From Betaproteobacteria bacterium (GTDB lineage Bacteria; Pseudomonadota; Gammaproteobacteria; Burkholderiales; Rhodocyclaceae): 38,292 nucleotides of DNA. Below, in pieces: positions 1 to 9,268 of this stretch. The notes beneath the pieces are model-generated. The model worked only from the letters and a program-made list of their open reading frames with translations. It was not told the origin of the DNA and ran no database searches. Where the stretch lies: assembly GCA_009780885.1 (NCBI GenBank), contig WQZF01000018.1, positions 1 to 38,292 of the forward strand, written 5' to 3'. Position 1 is the stretch's first letter, and every line of letters begins with the position of its first letter. The translations under genes and the position numbers were made by a program.

Positions 1-489
1 GAAGCAGTCAAACACGACGCGCTGGCCGGTCTTTCCTGGCAAAAGCAAGCAGACGGCAGCATCACGGCGGTGCTGCGCGTCCGTTCCACTGGCGCAAAAT
101 TCCTGATTCTGAACATGAAAATCGCACCTGAATTCAACGGCGAGTTGCGCTTTGCGCCGACGGGCGACCCAATGGATGCGGGTGGCCCCATCACCCGACA
201 TTACTTGGAAAAGAGGGGGTATCTCTACCGCGCAGGCGTCATGGGTGATGACATGCTGATCGAGATCCGGATGCCGGACGGAAAAGTGCCACCGGCAGGG
301 GCGATCCGTTTTATCAGAGTCGGACATCTCTACGGATTCCTCGACGAGGAAAATTCGCTCAAGAATGCTGAACCCGGTACTCTGCCTTGCCACAACGAGG
401 TGGCTTGCGCGAAGACCGTGGCCGAGCGCGTAGCGTCCAAGGAAACTGCGCGGATACCGCACCGGACAGAGGGTGTTTTTTTTCTTTGA
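1..489 (+). pseudogene. Truncated secreted protease-like gene (N-terminal domain only), 5' end outside the window
   Basis: The frame is open from the first base, so the gene begins upstream of the window; the GTG at 70 is an internal codon. The visible residues resemble the non-catalytic N-terminal domain of lysyl-endopeptidase-like trypsin-fold proteases: a beta-rich stretch with GAIRFIRVGHLYG, then CHNEVACAKTVAERVAS, matching the C-x-x-D/E-V-x-C signature that normally precedes the catalytic domain. After that about 20 residues follow and the frame stops at 487-489, exactly where an AT-rich palindromic element begins. No CTGT-type start of a serine-protease domain and no catalytic His/Asp/Ser follow. 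I infer loss of the catalytic domain. The family match is by eye only; a secreted adhesin-like protein is an alternative. Confidence 0.45.
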
Positions 490-567
490 TTTTCTAAATC
501 TGTTTAAAGAATTATTTGTTGTAATTTACTACAGTAGCGAACTATTATTTAAACAGATTTAGAAAAT
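489..567 (-). repeat. AT-rich palindromic element, family A, copy 1
   Basis: This 79-bp AT-rich element begins ATTTTCTAAATCTGTTTAAA and ends with the exact reverse complement, a perfect 20-bp terminal inverted repeat. Its centre carries CTACAGTAGCG. Five more copies lie at 4926, 14180, 15089, 20857 and 29607. Copies 1, 2 and 6 share one orientation (minus, taking GCTACTGTAGT as plus). This copy abuts the stop codon of the truncated protease-like gene. The 8 bases GATTGCCT follow it directly, and also follow copy 2 after one extra base. Confidence 0.85.
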
Positions 568-869
568 GATTGCCTCCATCGGAAGCCGGAAGACAAGAGC
601 GGGGCGGTGATCGAGGATCGAGGTTTTCGTAGGGGACGCCGCCCTCGGCGTCCCGTTCGGAATTGGCGTGAGAGCGGTTTCGATTCATGCGGCGCCGTGC
701 CTGGGTTTGTAGGGGCGAAACGCCCCCTTCTTCGATGTGGACTTCTCAAGCCTTCCTCTTCGAGGGGGATACCGGCAAAGCCGGCAGGGGGAGTGCAACT
801 CCCACCGGCGCTAAAGCGCCACCTCCCTCGAAGAGGAAGGCTTGAAAAGCCACCCCTCCACGAAAGGGG
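568..869. repeat. Gene-free stretch with GC-rich inverted repeats
   Basis: No credible gene lies between element copy 1 and the groEL terminator. A perfect 20-bp inverted repeat (747-766 and 825-844, core CCTTCCTCTTCGAGGG) encloses shorter hairpins such as CCGGCAAAGCCGG and GGCGCTAAAGCGCC. Near 629 and 710 are GTAGGGGNCG-type units like those at 13890 and 21922. These resemble dispersed REP-like palindromes. The long reading frames across it are low-complexity shadows of groEL. Confidence 0.6.
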
Positions 870-878
870 AATTTCCGA

Positions 879-913
879 AAAAAAACCCGCGCCTTGGAAG
901 GCGCGGGTTTTTT
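879..913 (-). terminator. Rho-independent terminator of groESL (bidirectional shape)
   Basis: A CCCGCGCC/GGCGCGGG stem (886-893 and 900-907) with a 6-nt loop is flanked by an A-run on the left and a T-run on the right. It therefore reads as an intrinsic terminator on either strand. It sits about 35 bp beyond the groEL stop codon, in the position expected for the end of the groESL transcript. Confidence 0.85.
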
Positions 914-945
914 GTGATGCGAAGAAAGGGAGTGAAGAGACGGGA

Positions 946-2610
<1,665 letters not shown>

Positions 2611-2655
2611 TCAGATGAGATGAAAGTTTTTTAAATGGAATAAGGGGCCGGACAA

Positions 2656-2946
2656 TCAGCTTTCGACGACGCCCATGATGTCTTCCTCGCGCATGACGAG
2701 GACTTCCTTGCCATCGACCTTGACGGTCTGGCCGGCGTACTTGCCGAACAGGACGCGGTCGCCGACCTTGACATCCATGGCAATCACCTTGCCGTTGTCG
2801 TCGCGCTTGCCGGGGCCGACGGCCAGAATCTTGCCCTGGTCGGGCTTTTCGGCGGCGGTGTCGGGAATGACGATGCCGGAGGCGGTTTTGCGCTCGTCTT
2901 CGAGGCGTTCGACGATTACACGATCATGCAACGGGCGAATTTTCAT
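2656..2946 (-). CDS. groES: Co-chaperonin GroES (Hsp10)
   Basis: GroES caps the GroEL chamber as a heptameric lid. The 96-residue product starts [18 protein letters not shown] and carries the mobile-loop segment [16 protein letters not shown], which contacts GroEL. I chose ATG at 2946 because AAGGAG lies about 6 bases upstream; a TTG one codon earlier would sit too close to that site. It is the first gene of the operon, 98 bp downstream of the CIRCE operator. Confidence 0.97.
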   Translation of the reverse strand: MKIRPLHDRVIVERLEDERKTASGIVIPDTAAEKPDQGKILAVGPGKRDDNGKVIAMDVKVGDRVLFGKYAGQTVKVDGKEVLVMREEDIMGVVES

Positions 2947-3043
2947 CAACTTCTCCTTGGTTTAAAAATTTGAGGAATCAATAACTTGTGGGGTGAACCC
3001 CCTCGTTGCGGCAAGGCCGTGAGCGATATTCGGAACCGCGTTG

Positions 3044-3070
3044 TTAGCACTCGCCGTCGATGAGTGCTAA
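3044..3070 (-). promoter_or_regulatory. CIRCE operator (HrcA binding site) of groESL
   Basis: The sequence TTAGCACTC, nine bases, GAGTGCTAA is an exact match to the CIRCE inverted repeat bound by the heat-shock repressor HrcA. It lies in the leader region ahead of groES, directly downstream of a sigma-32-like promoter. HrcA itself is not encoded in the window. Confidence 0.95.
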
Positions 3071-3100
3071 ATGATAGGGGCGACGTCTGCCTATTTCAAG
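3071..3100 (-). promoter_or_regulatory. Sigma-32-like heat-shock promoter of groESL
   Basis: On the minus strand CTTGAAA (3094-3100) is followed after 13 bases by CCCCTATCAT (3071-3080). This fits the RpoH consensus CTTGAAA, 11-16 bases, CCCCATNT. The CIRCE repeat starts at the next base, so HrcA would cover the transcription start region. Confidence 0.85.
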
Positions 3101-3185
3101 ACAGCGGCTCAAAAATTTTTTTGCGGCGCGGCATAATTGAAGCTCGGGCGTTCCGCCCGGGCTCCCTTCATGAGGTAAATACGAG

Positions 3186-4118
3186 ATGCAGGTATTGCTT
3201 GCCAACCCGCGCGGATTTTGCGCTGGTGTCGAACGCGCGATTGCGATCGTCGAGCGCGCGCTCGAAAAATTCGGGCCGCCGATCCATGTCCGGCACGAAG
3301 TCGTCCATAACAAATTCGTTTGCGACGCGCTGCGCGAAAAGGGCGCGGTATTCGTCGAGGAACTCGACGAGGCGCCGGACGGCGCGACGGTCATCTTCAG
3401 CGCCCACGGCGTGCCCAAGGCGGTGCGCGAAGAAGCGGCGCGGCGCGGCCTGAGGGTGTTCGACGCGACCTGCCCGCTCGTGACCAAGGTCCATGCCGAA
3501 GTCGGCAGGATGCACGAAGCGGGGCGCGAGGTCGTGATCATCGGACACAGGGGACACCCGGAAGTCGAAGGCACCATGGGCCAGGAAACCGGCCTCATGT
3601 ACCTCGTCGAAACGGTCGGGGACGTGGCGCGGCTTGCCGTGCGCGACCCGGAGCGCCTTTCCTGGGTGACGCAGACGACGCTCTCGGTCGACGACGCGAG
3701 AGACATCGTCGCGGCGCTCAAGGAACGCTTTCCGTCCATCGCCGGGCCGAAGAAGGACGACATTTGCTACGCCACCCAAAACCGGCAGGACGCGGTCAAG
3801 GCGCTGGCGCGGCGTTGCGGGGTGGTCGTCGTGGTCGGATCTCCGAACAGCTCCAACTCGAAGCGCCTGCGCGAAGTCGCCGAACGCGCCGGGGCCGCAA
3901 GCTACCGCGTCGAGCACGCTGGCGAATTGACTGCCGCCTGGTTCGACGGCGCGCATCACGTCGGCGTCACCGCAGGCGCTTCCGCGCCGGAAGTGCTGAT
4001 TAGCGAAGTCGTCGCCCGCCTGCACGCCCTGGGCGCGGACACGGTGGAAGTCATGCCCGGAGAAGAAGAAAACACCGTCTTCGCGCTACCGCGCGCGCTG
4101 ACGGAAGTATTGGACTGA
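3186..4118 (+). CDS. ispH: 4-hydroxy-3-methylbut-2-enyl diphosphate reductase
   Basis: IspH (LytB) is the last enzyme of the non-mevalonate isoprenoid pathway, a [4Fe-4S] enzyme reducing HMBPP to IPP and DMAPP. The 310-residue product shows the three cluster cysteines (Cys12 in NPRGFCAGV, Cys96 in DATCPLV, Cys194 in [12 protein letters not shown]). Also visible are conserved His41, His74 and His124 and the catalytic Glu126 in [11 protein letters not shown]. The C-terminal VTAGASAP motif is present. It is transcribed divergently from groESL, with a start at ATG 3186 and a GAGG-type ribosome site before it. No partner gene is adjacent. Confidence 0.97.
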   Translation: MQVLLANPRGFCAGVERAIAIVERALEKFGPPIHVRHEVVHNKFVCDALREKGAVFVEELDEAPDGATVIFSAHGVPKAVREEAARRGLRVFDATCPLVTKVHAEVGRMHEAGREVVIIGHRGHPEVEGTMGQETGLMYLVETVGDVARLAVRDPERLSWVTQTTLSVDDARDIVAALKERFPSIAGPKKDDICYATQNRQDAVKALARRCGVVVVVGSPNSSNSKRLREVAERAGAASYRVEHAGELTAAWFDGAHHVGVTAGASAPEVLISEVVARLHALGADTVEVMPGEEENTVFALPRALTEVLD

Positions 4119-4186
4119 AGCCGGGCGGCGCGAGGGTTTTCAACGCCGCAGCGACTTGTTCAGAACATCCTTAAGGGTTGAAAATA

Positions 4187-4272
4187 TGTAGGATGGGTAG
4201 AGCGCAGCGAAACCCATCATTTCTCCCTCTGAAACTCCGATGGGTTTCGCTTATCGCTCAACCCATCCTACA
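4187..4272 (+). repeat. GC-rich palindromic repeat, family B, copy 1
   Basis: TGTAGGATGGGTAGAGCG opens an 86-bp palindrome whose right half is an imperfect reverse complement ending CAACCCATCCTACA. The non-palindromic centre, CATTTCTCCCTCTG, gives it a direction. Related copies lie at 5065 (inverted), 18353 (inside comEC) and 38175. Translated in one frame this repeat gives the peptide WVERSETH. Confidence 0.85.
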
Positions 4273-4324
4273 CCCCTTGAAAATCAATCCTTACTTGCCG
4301 TTTCAATAGATCCGGAGGATCGTC

Positions 4325-4687
4325 ATGCAGGCAGTTAACATCCGTCAACTCAAGACCAGCCCCAAGGCGGTACTGGCGGCGGCGCGCAGCGATGACATGG
4401 TCGTGGTGATGAACCGCGACCACCCGCAGGCATTGCTGGTCGATCTGGAGCAATTGGGCGTGCCCGACCTGCCTGCCGTGCGTGTGGCTATGGCGGTTTC
4501 GCTGTTCCGCAGCGGTGCGGTATCGGCTGGCTTCGCCGCGCGTATGGCAGATATGCCGTTGGCCGGGATGTTGAGGCTGTTATCCAGCCAGGGCATTCCG
4601 CTCACGGGCGAGGGCAAGGCCGCCGCCGATGAAACCCGCGAAGAGATGCGCCGCGCGCGGCACTGGCTGAAGAAGCCCGCTGCATGA
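4325..4687 (+). CDS. Antitoxin with Phd-like N-terminus and UPF0175-like C-terminus
   Basis: The 120-residue product begins MQAVNIRQLKTSPKAVLAAA, which resembles the DNA-binding N-terminus of Phd/YefM antitoxins. It continues into a UPF0175-like helical segment (GFAARMADMPLAGMLRLLSS). UPF0175 antitoxins typically pair with DUF3368 PIN-like toxins. The next gene, overlapping by ATGA at 4684, is a remnant of such a toxin. The start ATG 4325 has GGAGGA 5 bases upstream. It is probably self-regulating by family analogy, and now likely an orphan antitoxin. Confidence 0.75.
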   Translation: MQAVNIRQLKTSPKAVLAAARSDDMVVVMNRDHPQALLVDLEQLGVPDLPAVRVAMAVSLFRSGAVSAGFAARMADMPLAGMLRLLSSQGIPLTGEGKAAADETREEMRRARHWLKKPAA

Positions 4688-4896
4688 ACAGGCGTGTCGT
4701 CATCGACGATGTCGCTGGGAGACTGGAAGCCAGGAGCCGGGGCATCGCCCTGATCGGCACGGCGGTGCTCATCGGACTGGCAAGGGAAGAAGGCTTGATT
4801 CCTGCGGCACGCCCACTGCTTGAACGATTGACGCAAGAGGGCTATTTCATCGGGCCATCCGTCATCACGGCAGTGTTGGCAGGTGTAGGCGAGTGA
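4684..4896 (+). pseudogene. C-terminal remnant of a DUF3368 PIN-like toxin
   Basis: The 70 residues match by eye only the last half of DUF3368 toxins. VVIDDVAGRLEARSRGI is the late acidic motif, followed by an RPLLERLTQEGYFI segment and a VLAGVGE end. Family members are usually about 150-160 residues, so the N-terminal half with the first catalytic acidic residues is missing. The fragment still begins at an ATG overlapping the antitoxin stop codon, so it may be translated as a truncated protein. I infer that RNase activity is lost. Confidence 0.65.
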
Positions 4897-4925
4897 AGTA
4901 AATCTGCCGGGGCGTGAAGGATCAA

Positions 4926-5004
4926 ATTTTCTAAATTTGTTTAAATAATTATTGATTGAAATATACTACTGTAGCGAAACATTATTTAAACAGATTTAGA
5001 AAAT
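4926..5004 (-). repeat. AT-rich palindromic element, family A, copy 2
   Basis: This 79-bp copy has 24-base arms with one mismatch (ATTTTCTAAATTTGTTTAAA against a right arm carrying CAGATTTAGAAAAT). The central CTACTGTAGCG is conserved. It lies 29 bp after the toxin remnant and just outside the repeat nest at 5041. Confidence 0.85.
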
Positions 5005-5064
5005 AGATTGCCTGGATTCCTCAAACGGCGCCGCAGGAACATTATTGATCCGGCCCATAAGCGG

Positions 5065-5148
5065 TGTGCAGGATGGGTTGAGCGAAGCGAAACCCATCGG
5101 AGTTCCAGAGGGAGAAATGATGGGTTTCGCAACACCCCATCCTGCACA
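5065..5148 (-). repeat. GC-rich palindromic repeat, family B, copy 2
   Basis: The 84-bp copy starts TGTGCAGGATGGGTTGAGCG. Its centre (GGAGTTCCAGAGGGAGAAATG) is the reverse complement of the centre of copy 1, so it is inverted relative to the copies at 4187, 18353 and 38175. The right arm is slightly shortened. Confidence 0.8.
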
Positions 5149-5150
5149 CT

Positions 5151-5410
5151 GGATCCTGCGACTTCGCGCAGGATGACGGAGTGTGGCCCCTGACCTGTCA
5201 TCCTGCGCGTAGCGAAGCGGAGTCGCAGACGGTCATCCTGCGTCCTGCGACTTCGCGCAGGATGACGGAGTGTGGCCCTGACCTGTCATCCTGCGCGCAG
5301 CGAAGCGGAGTCGCAGACGGTCATCCTGCGTCCTGCGACTTCGTGCAGGATGACCGAGTGTGGCCTCTGCCCCGTCATCCTGCGCGCAGCGAAGCGGAGT
5401 CGCAGGATCC
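5151..5410. repeat. 88-89 bp tandem repeat array
   Basis: CTGCGACTTCGCGCAGGATG recurs with unit starts near 5161, 5250 and 5338, periods of 89 and 88 bp. It alternates with CATCCTGCGCGCAGCGAAGC. Each unit is itself palindromic. The array opens with GGATCCTGCGACT and closes with AGTCGCAGGATCC. A single half-unit (GGATACTGCGACTTCGCG) lies beside the family B copy inside comEC. Confidence 0.85.
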
Positions 5411-5524
5411 AGAGGAAGATGCCAATCCCTGCGCCCGGGTTTCTTCGGCGCGATTTGCGGCGGCGGGCCGATTGCCGCGCTACCCATCCTACCTGATGAG
5501 CGTTTAAGGGCCGGATCAATAACG

Positions 5525-5984
5525 TCCATATTTTTGGCGGGCGGACTGAAATTCTGCTAATCTTATCCTTAAACCATATTTCCCTTGATCCGGGTTTTGG
5601 ACGCGGGCGCTTCGGTTATCCGGGTTGCGCTCGCCGATGGATGAGCGTTTTGAGGATATGGCAAAATCTGGAGCAGAAATGCTCCAGAAATCTATAGATG
5701 CCTTGCCGTTTTTACGGTGATTTTTTTGACCGGGAGGTGAAAAATGCGCAATTTCGCACGGAAAAACGAATAAAAGTGAAAAACTACTGCCGCACGCATT
5801 TTGATGATATTGGAACTTTATTGCAGATGCCACGATATTTTGCGCCAAACAAGAAACAGCAGCAGGAACTGCGGCGCAACGGAAATCGCCCGGAATGTGC
5901 AGTATTGTCGAGAAAGCACTTTTCTTTTTCGCGAGAAAGGTGCGAGAATCAAGGCTCTCCCACAAACAAGGAAGACAGAAAGCT
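5525..5984. other. Gene-free, AT-richer leader region ahead of the HU gene
   Basis: No credible gene is seen over about 460 bases. It holds a perfect 9-bp stem with a GAAA tetraloop (5667-5688). It also has a tiny frame of nine codons (5744-5773, MRNFARKNE) behind a strong GGGAGGTG ribosome site. Base composition is visibly richer in A and T than in the neighbouring genes. The region probably contains the promoter and leader of the HU gene. Confidence 0.4.
5667..5688 (+). other. Hairpin with GAAA tetraloop
   Basis: TCTGGAGCA, GAAA, TGCTCCAGA form a perfect 9-bp stem with a stable tetraloop. No T-run follows, so it is unlikely to be an intrinsic terminator. It could be a structured leader element or an operator. 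It lies about 300 bases ahead of the HU start. Confidence 0.45.
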
Positions 5985-6287
5985 ATGAATAAGGCACAAT
6001 TGATTGAAATTCTCTCCGCACAGACCGGTTTGAGCAAAATTTCCATCGGTGGTCTTCTCGATGAGTTCACCACGACGGTGGTCGAATCTGTTGCCAAGGG
6101 CGATGCAGTTACGCTCGTAGGATTTGGCACCTTCAAGGCATCCCCGCGTTCCGCGCGCGAGGGGCGCAATCCGAAGACCGGAGAGAAGATAATGATTCCC
6201 CCTTGCCTTGCACCGCGCTTTGTTCCCAGCGGAGCATTTAAAGAGCATATTAATGCGTTCAATGGAAAGAAGCCCCCAGTAGCCTGA
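5985..6287 (+). CDS. HU/IHF-family DNA-binding protein
   Basis: HU-type proteins are small dimeric nucleoid proteins that bend DNA. The 100-residue product begins MNKAQLIEILSAQTGLSK. It has the family pattern VTLVGFGTFKASPRSAREGRNPKTGEKIMI across residues of the beta-arm, followed by the C-terminal helix. The usual IPA-type segment reads IPPCLAPRFVPSGAF, close to HU. ATG 5985 was chosen because the HU fold begins there and AAGGA precedes it; frames starting upstream add unrelated residues. A strong terminator follows. Confidence 0.9.
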   Translation: MNKAQLIEILSAQTGLSKISIGGLLDEFTTTVVESVAKGDAVTLVGFGTFKASPRSAREGRNPKTGEKIMIPPCLAPRFVPSGAFKEHINAFNGKKPPVA

Positions 6288-6360
6288 TACTATTTTCCCC
6301 TGGGTCTTTTTCCGGGAAATCTCCGGAAAAATCCTTTTCGGGAAGTCGGGTATTCGGCCG

Positions 6361-6399
6361 AAAATACGGCGCAGCTTCCGTGTGCGCCGTATTTTTTTT
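6361..6399 (+). terminator. Intrinsic terminator after the HU gene
   Basis: AAAATACGGCGC (6361-6372) pairs with GCGCCGTATTTT (6384-6395), a 12-bp perfect stem followed by a run of T. It ends the HU transcript. It may also serve the convergent prkB transcript, although the T-run is shorter on that strand. Confidence 0.9.
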
Positions 6400-6460
6400 G
6401 GGAGATGGAGAACTCTTCCCGGCGCTTCGTTCGAGGAGGGGCGACGCAGCCGGCAGGGGC

Positions 6461-7354
6461 TTATGTACTCGCGTCCGCGCGCGCCTTGCGGCCGTTTTCG
6501 ACCAGGGCTTCGATCAGCGGCGTCATGATCATCCGCAGCACCAGCCGCATCTTTCCGCCGGGAATGACGAGGGTGTTCGGGCGCGACATGAAGGATCCCT
6601 GGATCATCGAGAGCAGATGGAGGAAATCCACCCTGGGGTTCGGCTCCGCAAGGTGGATGACGACAAGGGATTCTTTCGGGCCCGGGATGTCGCGCGCAAC
6701 GAAGGGGTTCGAGGTGTCGACGACGGGCACGCGCTGGAAATTGATGTGTGTGCGCGAAAACTGCGGCATGATGTAATGCACATAGTCATACATGCGGCGC
6801 AGGATCGTATCGGTGACGGCTTCTACCGAATAGCCGCGTATGCCGCTGTCGCGCTGGATCTTCTGGATCCATTCGAGATTGATCGTCGGCACGACGCCGA
6901 TCAGGAGATCGGGGTGCGATGAGATGTCGAGCGTGCCGGTTTTTACTGCCCCGTGCAAGCCTTCGTAAAACAGGAGATCGGTGCCTTCAGGGAGTTTCTC
7001 CCAGGCGGTGAAGCCGCCGACGCGGCCTCCGTGGCGTTTCGCGTCATGGCGGTCATGCAGGTAGTGACGGATTTTCCCCCGCCCGCTGGCGCCGTAGCTG
7101 GCGAAGAAGGCGTCCAGGGCTTCGAGGTCGTTGCCTTCCGGGCCGAAATGCGAGGGCGGGCGGCGGCCTTCGCGTTCGGCATCGGCAATGGCCGCCTGCA
7201 TTTCGGCGCGCGTCAGGCGGTGAAAACTGTCGCCGGAGACGAAGGCGGCGTGAATGTTTTCCTGCTGGCAGATTCTTTCCAGTGCCTTGCGCACGGTAGT
7301 CGTCCCCGCCCCGGAGGATCCGACGATGGCGACGATGGGATGGCGCAGGCTCAT
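6461..7354 (-). CDS. prkB: Phosphoribulokinase
   Basis: This kinase makes ribulose-1,5-bisphosphate from ribulose-5-phosphate and ATP, the step that commits carbon to RuBisCO in the Calvin-Benson cycle. The 297-residue length fits the proteobacterial (class I) type. The P-loop GSSGAGTTT lies at residues 12-20, and LLFYEGLHGAV and the QRDSGIRGYS segment are typical of the family. It lies 18 bp after fbp on the same strand, consistent with co-transcription. RuBisCO genes are not in the window. A similar kinase with another role is possible but less likely beside fbp. Confidence 0.93.
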   Translation of the reverse strand: MSLRHPIVAIVGSSGAGTTTVRKALERICQQENIHAAFVSGDSFHRLTRAEMQAAIADAEREGRRPPSHFGPEGNDLEALDAFFASYGASGRGKIRHYLHDRHDAKRHGGRVGGFTAWEKLPEGTDLLFYEGLHGAVKTGTLDISSHPDLLIGVVPTINLEWIQKIQRDSGIRGYSVEAVTDTILRRMYDYVHYIMPQFSRTHINFQRVPVVDTSNPFVARDIPGPKESLVVIHLAEPNPRVDFLHLLSMIQGSFMSRPNTLVIPGGKMRLVLRMIMTPLIEALVENGRKARADAST

Positions 7355-7372
7355 TGGGCGTTCATCGAAGGC

Positions 7373-8380
7373 TCAGGCTTGTCGATGATAGGAGGCAACC
7401 CGCTCGACTTCGTTTTTTGATCCGAGAATCACCGGAACGCGCTGATGCAGCTCGACCGGGGCGATGTCGAGGATGCGGCCCCGCCCGGTGCTGGCTGCGC
7501 CGCCGGCCTGTTCCACGATGAAGGACATCGGGTTGGCTTCGTACATCAGGCGCAGCTTTCCTCCCCGGCCCATGATCTTGGCATCGAGCGGATACATGAA
7601 AATGCCGCCGCGCGTCATGATGCGATGTACGTCGGCCACCATCGAAGCGACCCAGCGCATGTTGAAATCCTTGCCGCGCGCGCCGGTCTTTCCGGCCAGC
7701 AATTCATCGACGTAGCGGCGCACCGGGGGTTCCCAGTGCCGGATGTTCGACATGTTGATCGCGAATTCCTGGGTTTCTTCCGGGATCCGGATATTTTCCT
7801 GCGTCAGCACGAAAGTTCCGTGCTCGCGGTCGAGGGTAAATGCGACGACGCCATCGCCGACGGTGAGCACGAGCAGCGTTGTTGGGCCGTAGACGGTGTA
7901 ACCGGCGGCGAGTTGACGGGTTCCTGGTTGCAGGAAGGCTTCCGGCGATGTGGGATCGACGCCTTCCGGGCAGCGCAATACCGAAAAAATGGTGCCGACC
8001 GAGATGTTCACGTCGATATTGGAAGATCCGTCGAGCGGATCGAACAGGAGCAGATATTCGCCTTGCGGGTAGCGGTTGGGGATCGCATGCGGCAGTTCCA
8101 TTTCTTCCGAAGCCATTGCCGCCAGGTGTCCGCCCCATTCGTTGGCTTCGAGCAGGATTTCATTGGAAATTACGTCCAGTTTTTTCTGCGCTTCGCCCTG
8201 GATGTTTTCGCTGCCCGCTTCGCCGAGTACGCCGCCCAGCCCGCCTTTTGAAATGGCGACCGAAATGGCGATACAGGCGCGCGAGACGATTTCGATCAAA
8301 AGGCGCAGATCCGCGTTGATCCGTTCCCTTATGCGCTGCTCTTCGATCAGATAGCGGCTCAAAGTGATGTGGCGAGTCAT
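7373..8380 (-). CDS. fbp: Fructose-1,6-bisphosphatase, class I
   Basis: The enzyme hydrolyses fructose-1,6-bisphosphate in gluconeogenesis and the Calvin cycle. The 335-residue product starts [16 protein letters not shown]. It carries the metal-binding pair SEEM (about residues 91-94) and [11 protein letters not shown] (Asp114 and Asp117), then the substrate-site segment [21 protein letters not shown] chose ATG 8380; an upstream extension lacks family residues. AAGGAG lies about 12 bases before it, slightly far. It sits 49 bp after an inositol-monophosphatase-like gene and just before prkB, forming a carbon-metabolism cluster. Confidence 0.96.
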   Translation of the reverse strand: MTRHITLSRYLIEEQRIRERINADLRLLIEIVSRACIAISVAISKGGLGGVLGEAGSENIQGEAQKKLDVISNEILLEANEWGGHLAAMASEEMELPHAIPNRYPQGEYLLLFDPLDGSSNIDVNISVGTIFSVLRCPEGVDPTSPEAFLQPGTRQLAAGYTVYGPTTLLVLTVGDGVVAFTLDREHGTFVLTQENIRIPEETQEFAINMSNIRHWEPPVRRYVDELLAGKTGARGKDFNMRWVASMVADVHRIMTRGGIFMYPLDAKIMGRGGKLRLMYEANPMSFIVEQAGGAASTGRGRILDIAPVELHQRVPVILGSKNEVERVASYHRQA

Positions 8381-8429
8381 GATGAGTGTGTTCTCCTTGA
8401 TGAATTTATTTTGGCGCAGCGCGAAATAT

Positions 8430-9236
8430 TCACCCGCGCACCCAGTTTTTCCAGGCCGAGAATACCGCCGGATGCAGCGCGGCGAGGACCGAACGGGTCC
8501 ATATATCTCCGGCATCGAAATCGTCGTATTCCAGCGTGCATGCCGCGCCGCCGGCTTCTTTCAGGATCAGTTCGCCAGCGGCGTAATCCCATAGTTTCTG
8601 GCCGCCGTGCAGATAAATATCGAGGCGGCCGGCGGCGAGGTAGCACCATTCCAGCGTCGAACAACCGAGGTTGCGCTGCGAATAAAAGGGCGGCGCTTCC
8701 ACGATGCGATCCCCAAGCTTCGATGGAATCCGCTTGAAGTCGATGTCCGCGATGGCATGCCCGATTTCCGGACTGACCTTGCGCAAGGGGAGGCGCATCC
8801 CGTTCAAATAAGACCCCTGGCCCTCGGCGGCATAAAACATTTCATCGCTGATCGGGTTGTAAGTGACTGCCACGCGCGGCTTTCCATACTGCATCCACGC
8901 CAGCGAAACCGTAAACAGCGGCAGTCCGTTGATGAAATTGGTCGTGCCGTCGATCGGATCGAAGCACCATAGCCCGCTGGAATCGTTTTCACTCTCGGCC
9001 CAGCCCCGTTTTTGCTCGGCTTCGTCCATTTCCTCGCCGATCACGGGGGCTTCGATGATCGAAGGCAGCCTTGTCGCCAGCGCCTTCTGGGTTGCGATAT
9101 CGGCTTCCGAGCAGAGGGAACCGTCGCTCTTGTAGCTGCGCCGCGCATGGAGAAAACGCGACAGGATCTCCTCGCGCGCCACTTCGCGCAGCAGAACGAT
9201 CATCGCATCCTGTGTTTTCTTGGGATCGGGGGGCAT
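8430..9236 (-). CDS. Inositol-monophosphatase-family phosphatase
   Basis: The 268-residue product (from ATG 9236) has the full metal-binding signature of the family: GEEM near residue 67, [10 protein letters not shown] with Asp93 and Asp96, and [16 protein letters not shown] with Asp217. Family members hydrolyse small phosphate monoesters such as inositol-1-phosphate, fructose-1,6-bisphosphate, PAP or histidinol phosphate. Sequence by eye does not settle the substrate. Its place just upstream of fbp and prkB suggests a role in sugar-phosphate metabolism. The start is uncertain: ATG 9236 gives the normal length but has no clear ribosome site, and the frame continues to 9314 inside the upstream gene. 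Confidence 0.85.
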   Translation of the reverse strand: MPPDPKKTQDAMIVLLREVAREEILSRFLHARRSYKSDGSLCSEADIATQKALATRLPSIIEAPVIGEEMDEAEQKRGWAESENDSSGLWCFDPIDGTTNFINGLPLFTVSLAWMQYGKPRVAVTYNPISDEMFYAAEGQGSYLNGMRLPLRKVSPEIGHAIADIDFKRIPSKLGDRIVEAPPFYSQRNLGCSTLEWCYLAAGRLDIYLHGGQKLWDYAAGELILKEAGGAACTLEYDDFDAGDIWTRSVLAALHPAVFSAWKNWVRG

Positions 9237-9268
9237 GCCGGAATCCGGAAATTTTCGGGAATTGCCGT

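Larger units (their letters stand above)
5041..5524. repeat. Repeat nest bounded by 23-bp inverted repeats
   Basis: ATTATTGATCCGGCCC (from 5041) recurs inverted as GGGCCGGATCAATAAC (to 5524), 20 of 23 bases matching over the full arms. Inside lie an inverted family B copy and an 88-bp tandem array. No credible gene occurs here. A unit related to the arms (ATTGATCCGGCCC) also appears at 21664. Confidence 0.65.

Noticed and set aside
489..567. The AT-rich elements as integron attC sites or a dif site
   Set aside because: They lack the conserved RYYYAAC/GTTRRRY core pairs of attC and the dif core sequence; no integrase is in the window.
5151..5410. The 88-bp tandem array as a CRISPR array
   Set aside because: Units have no unique spacers, the repeat is palindromic throughout, and no cas genes are present.
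5698..5988. A 96-codon frame ahead of the HU gene
   Set aside because: It resembles no family, overlaps the HU start in another frame, and has no ribosome site at its start; the region is better read as a leader.
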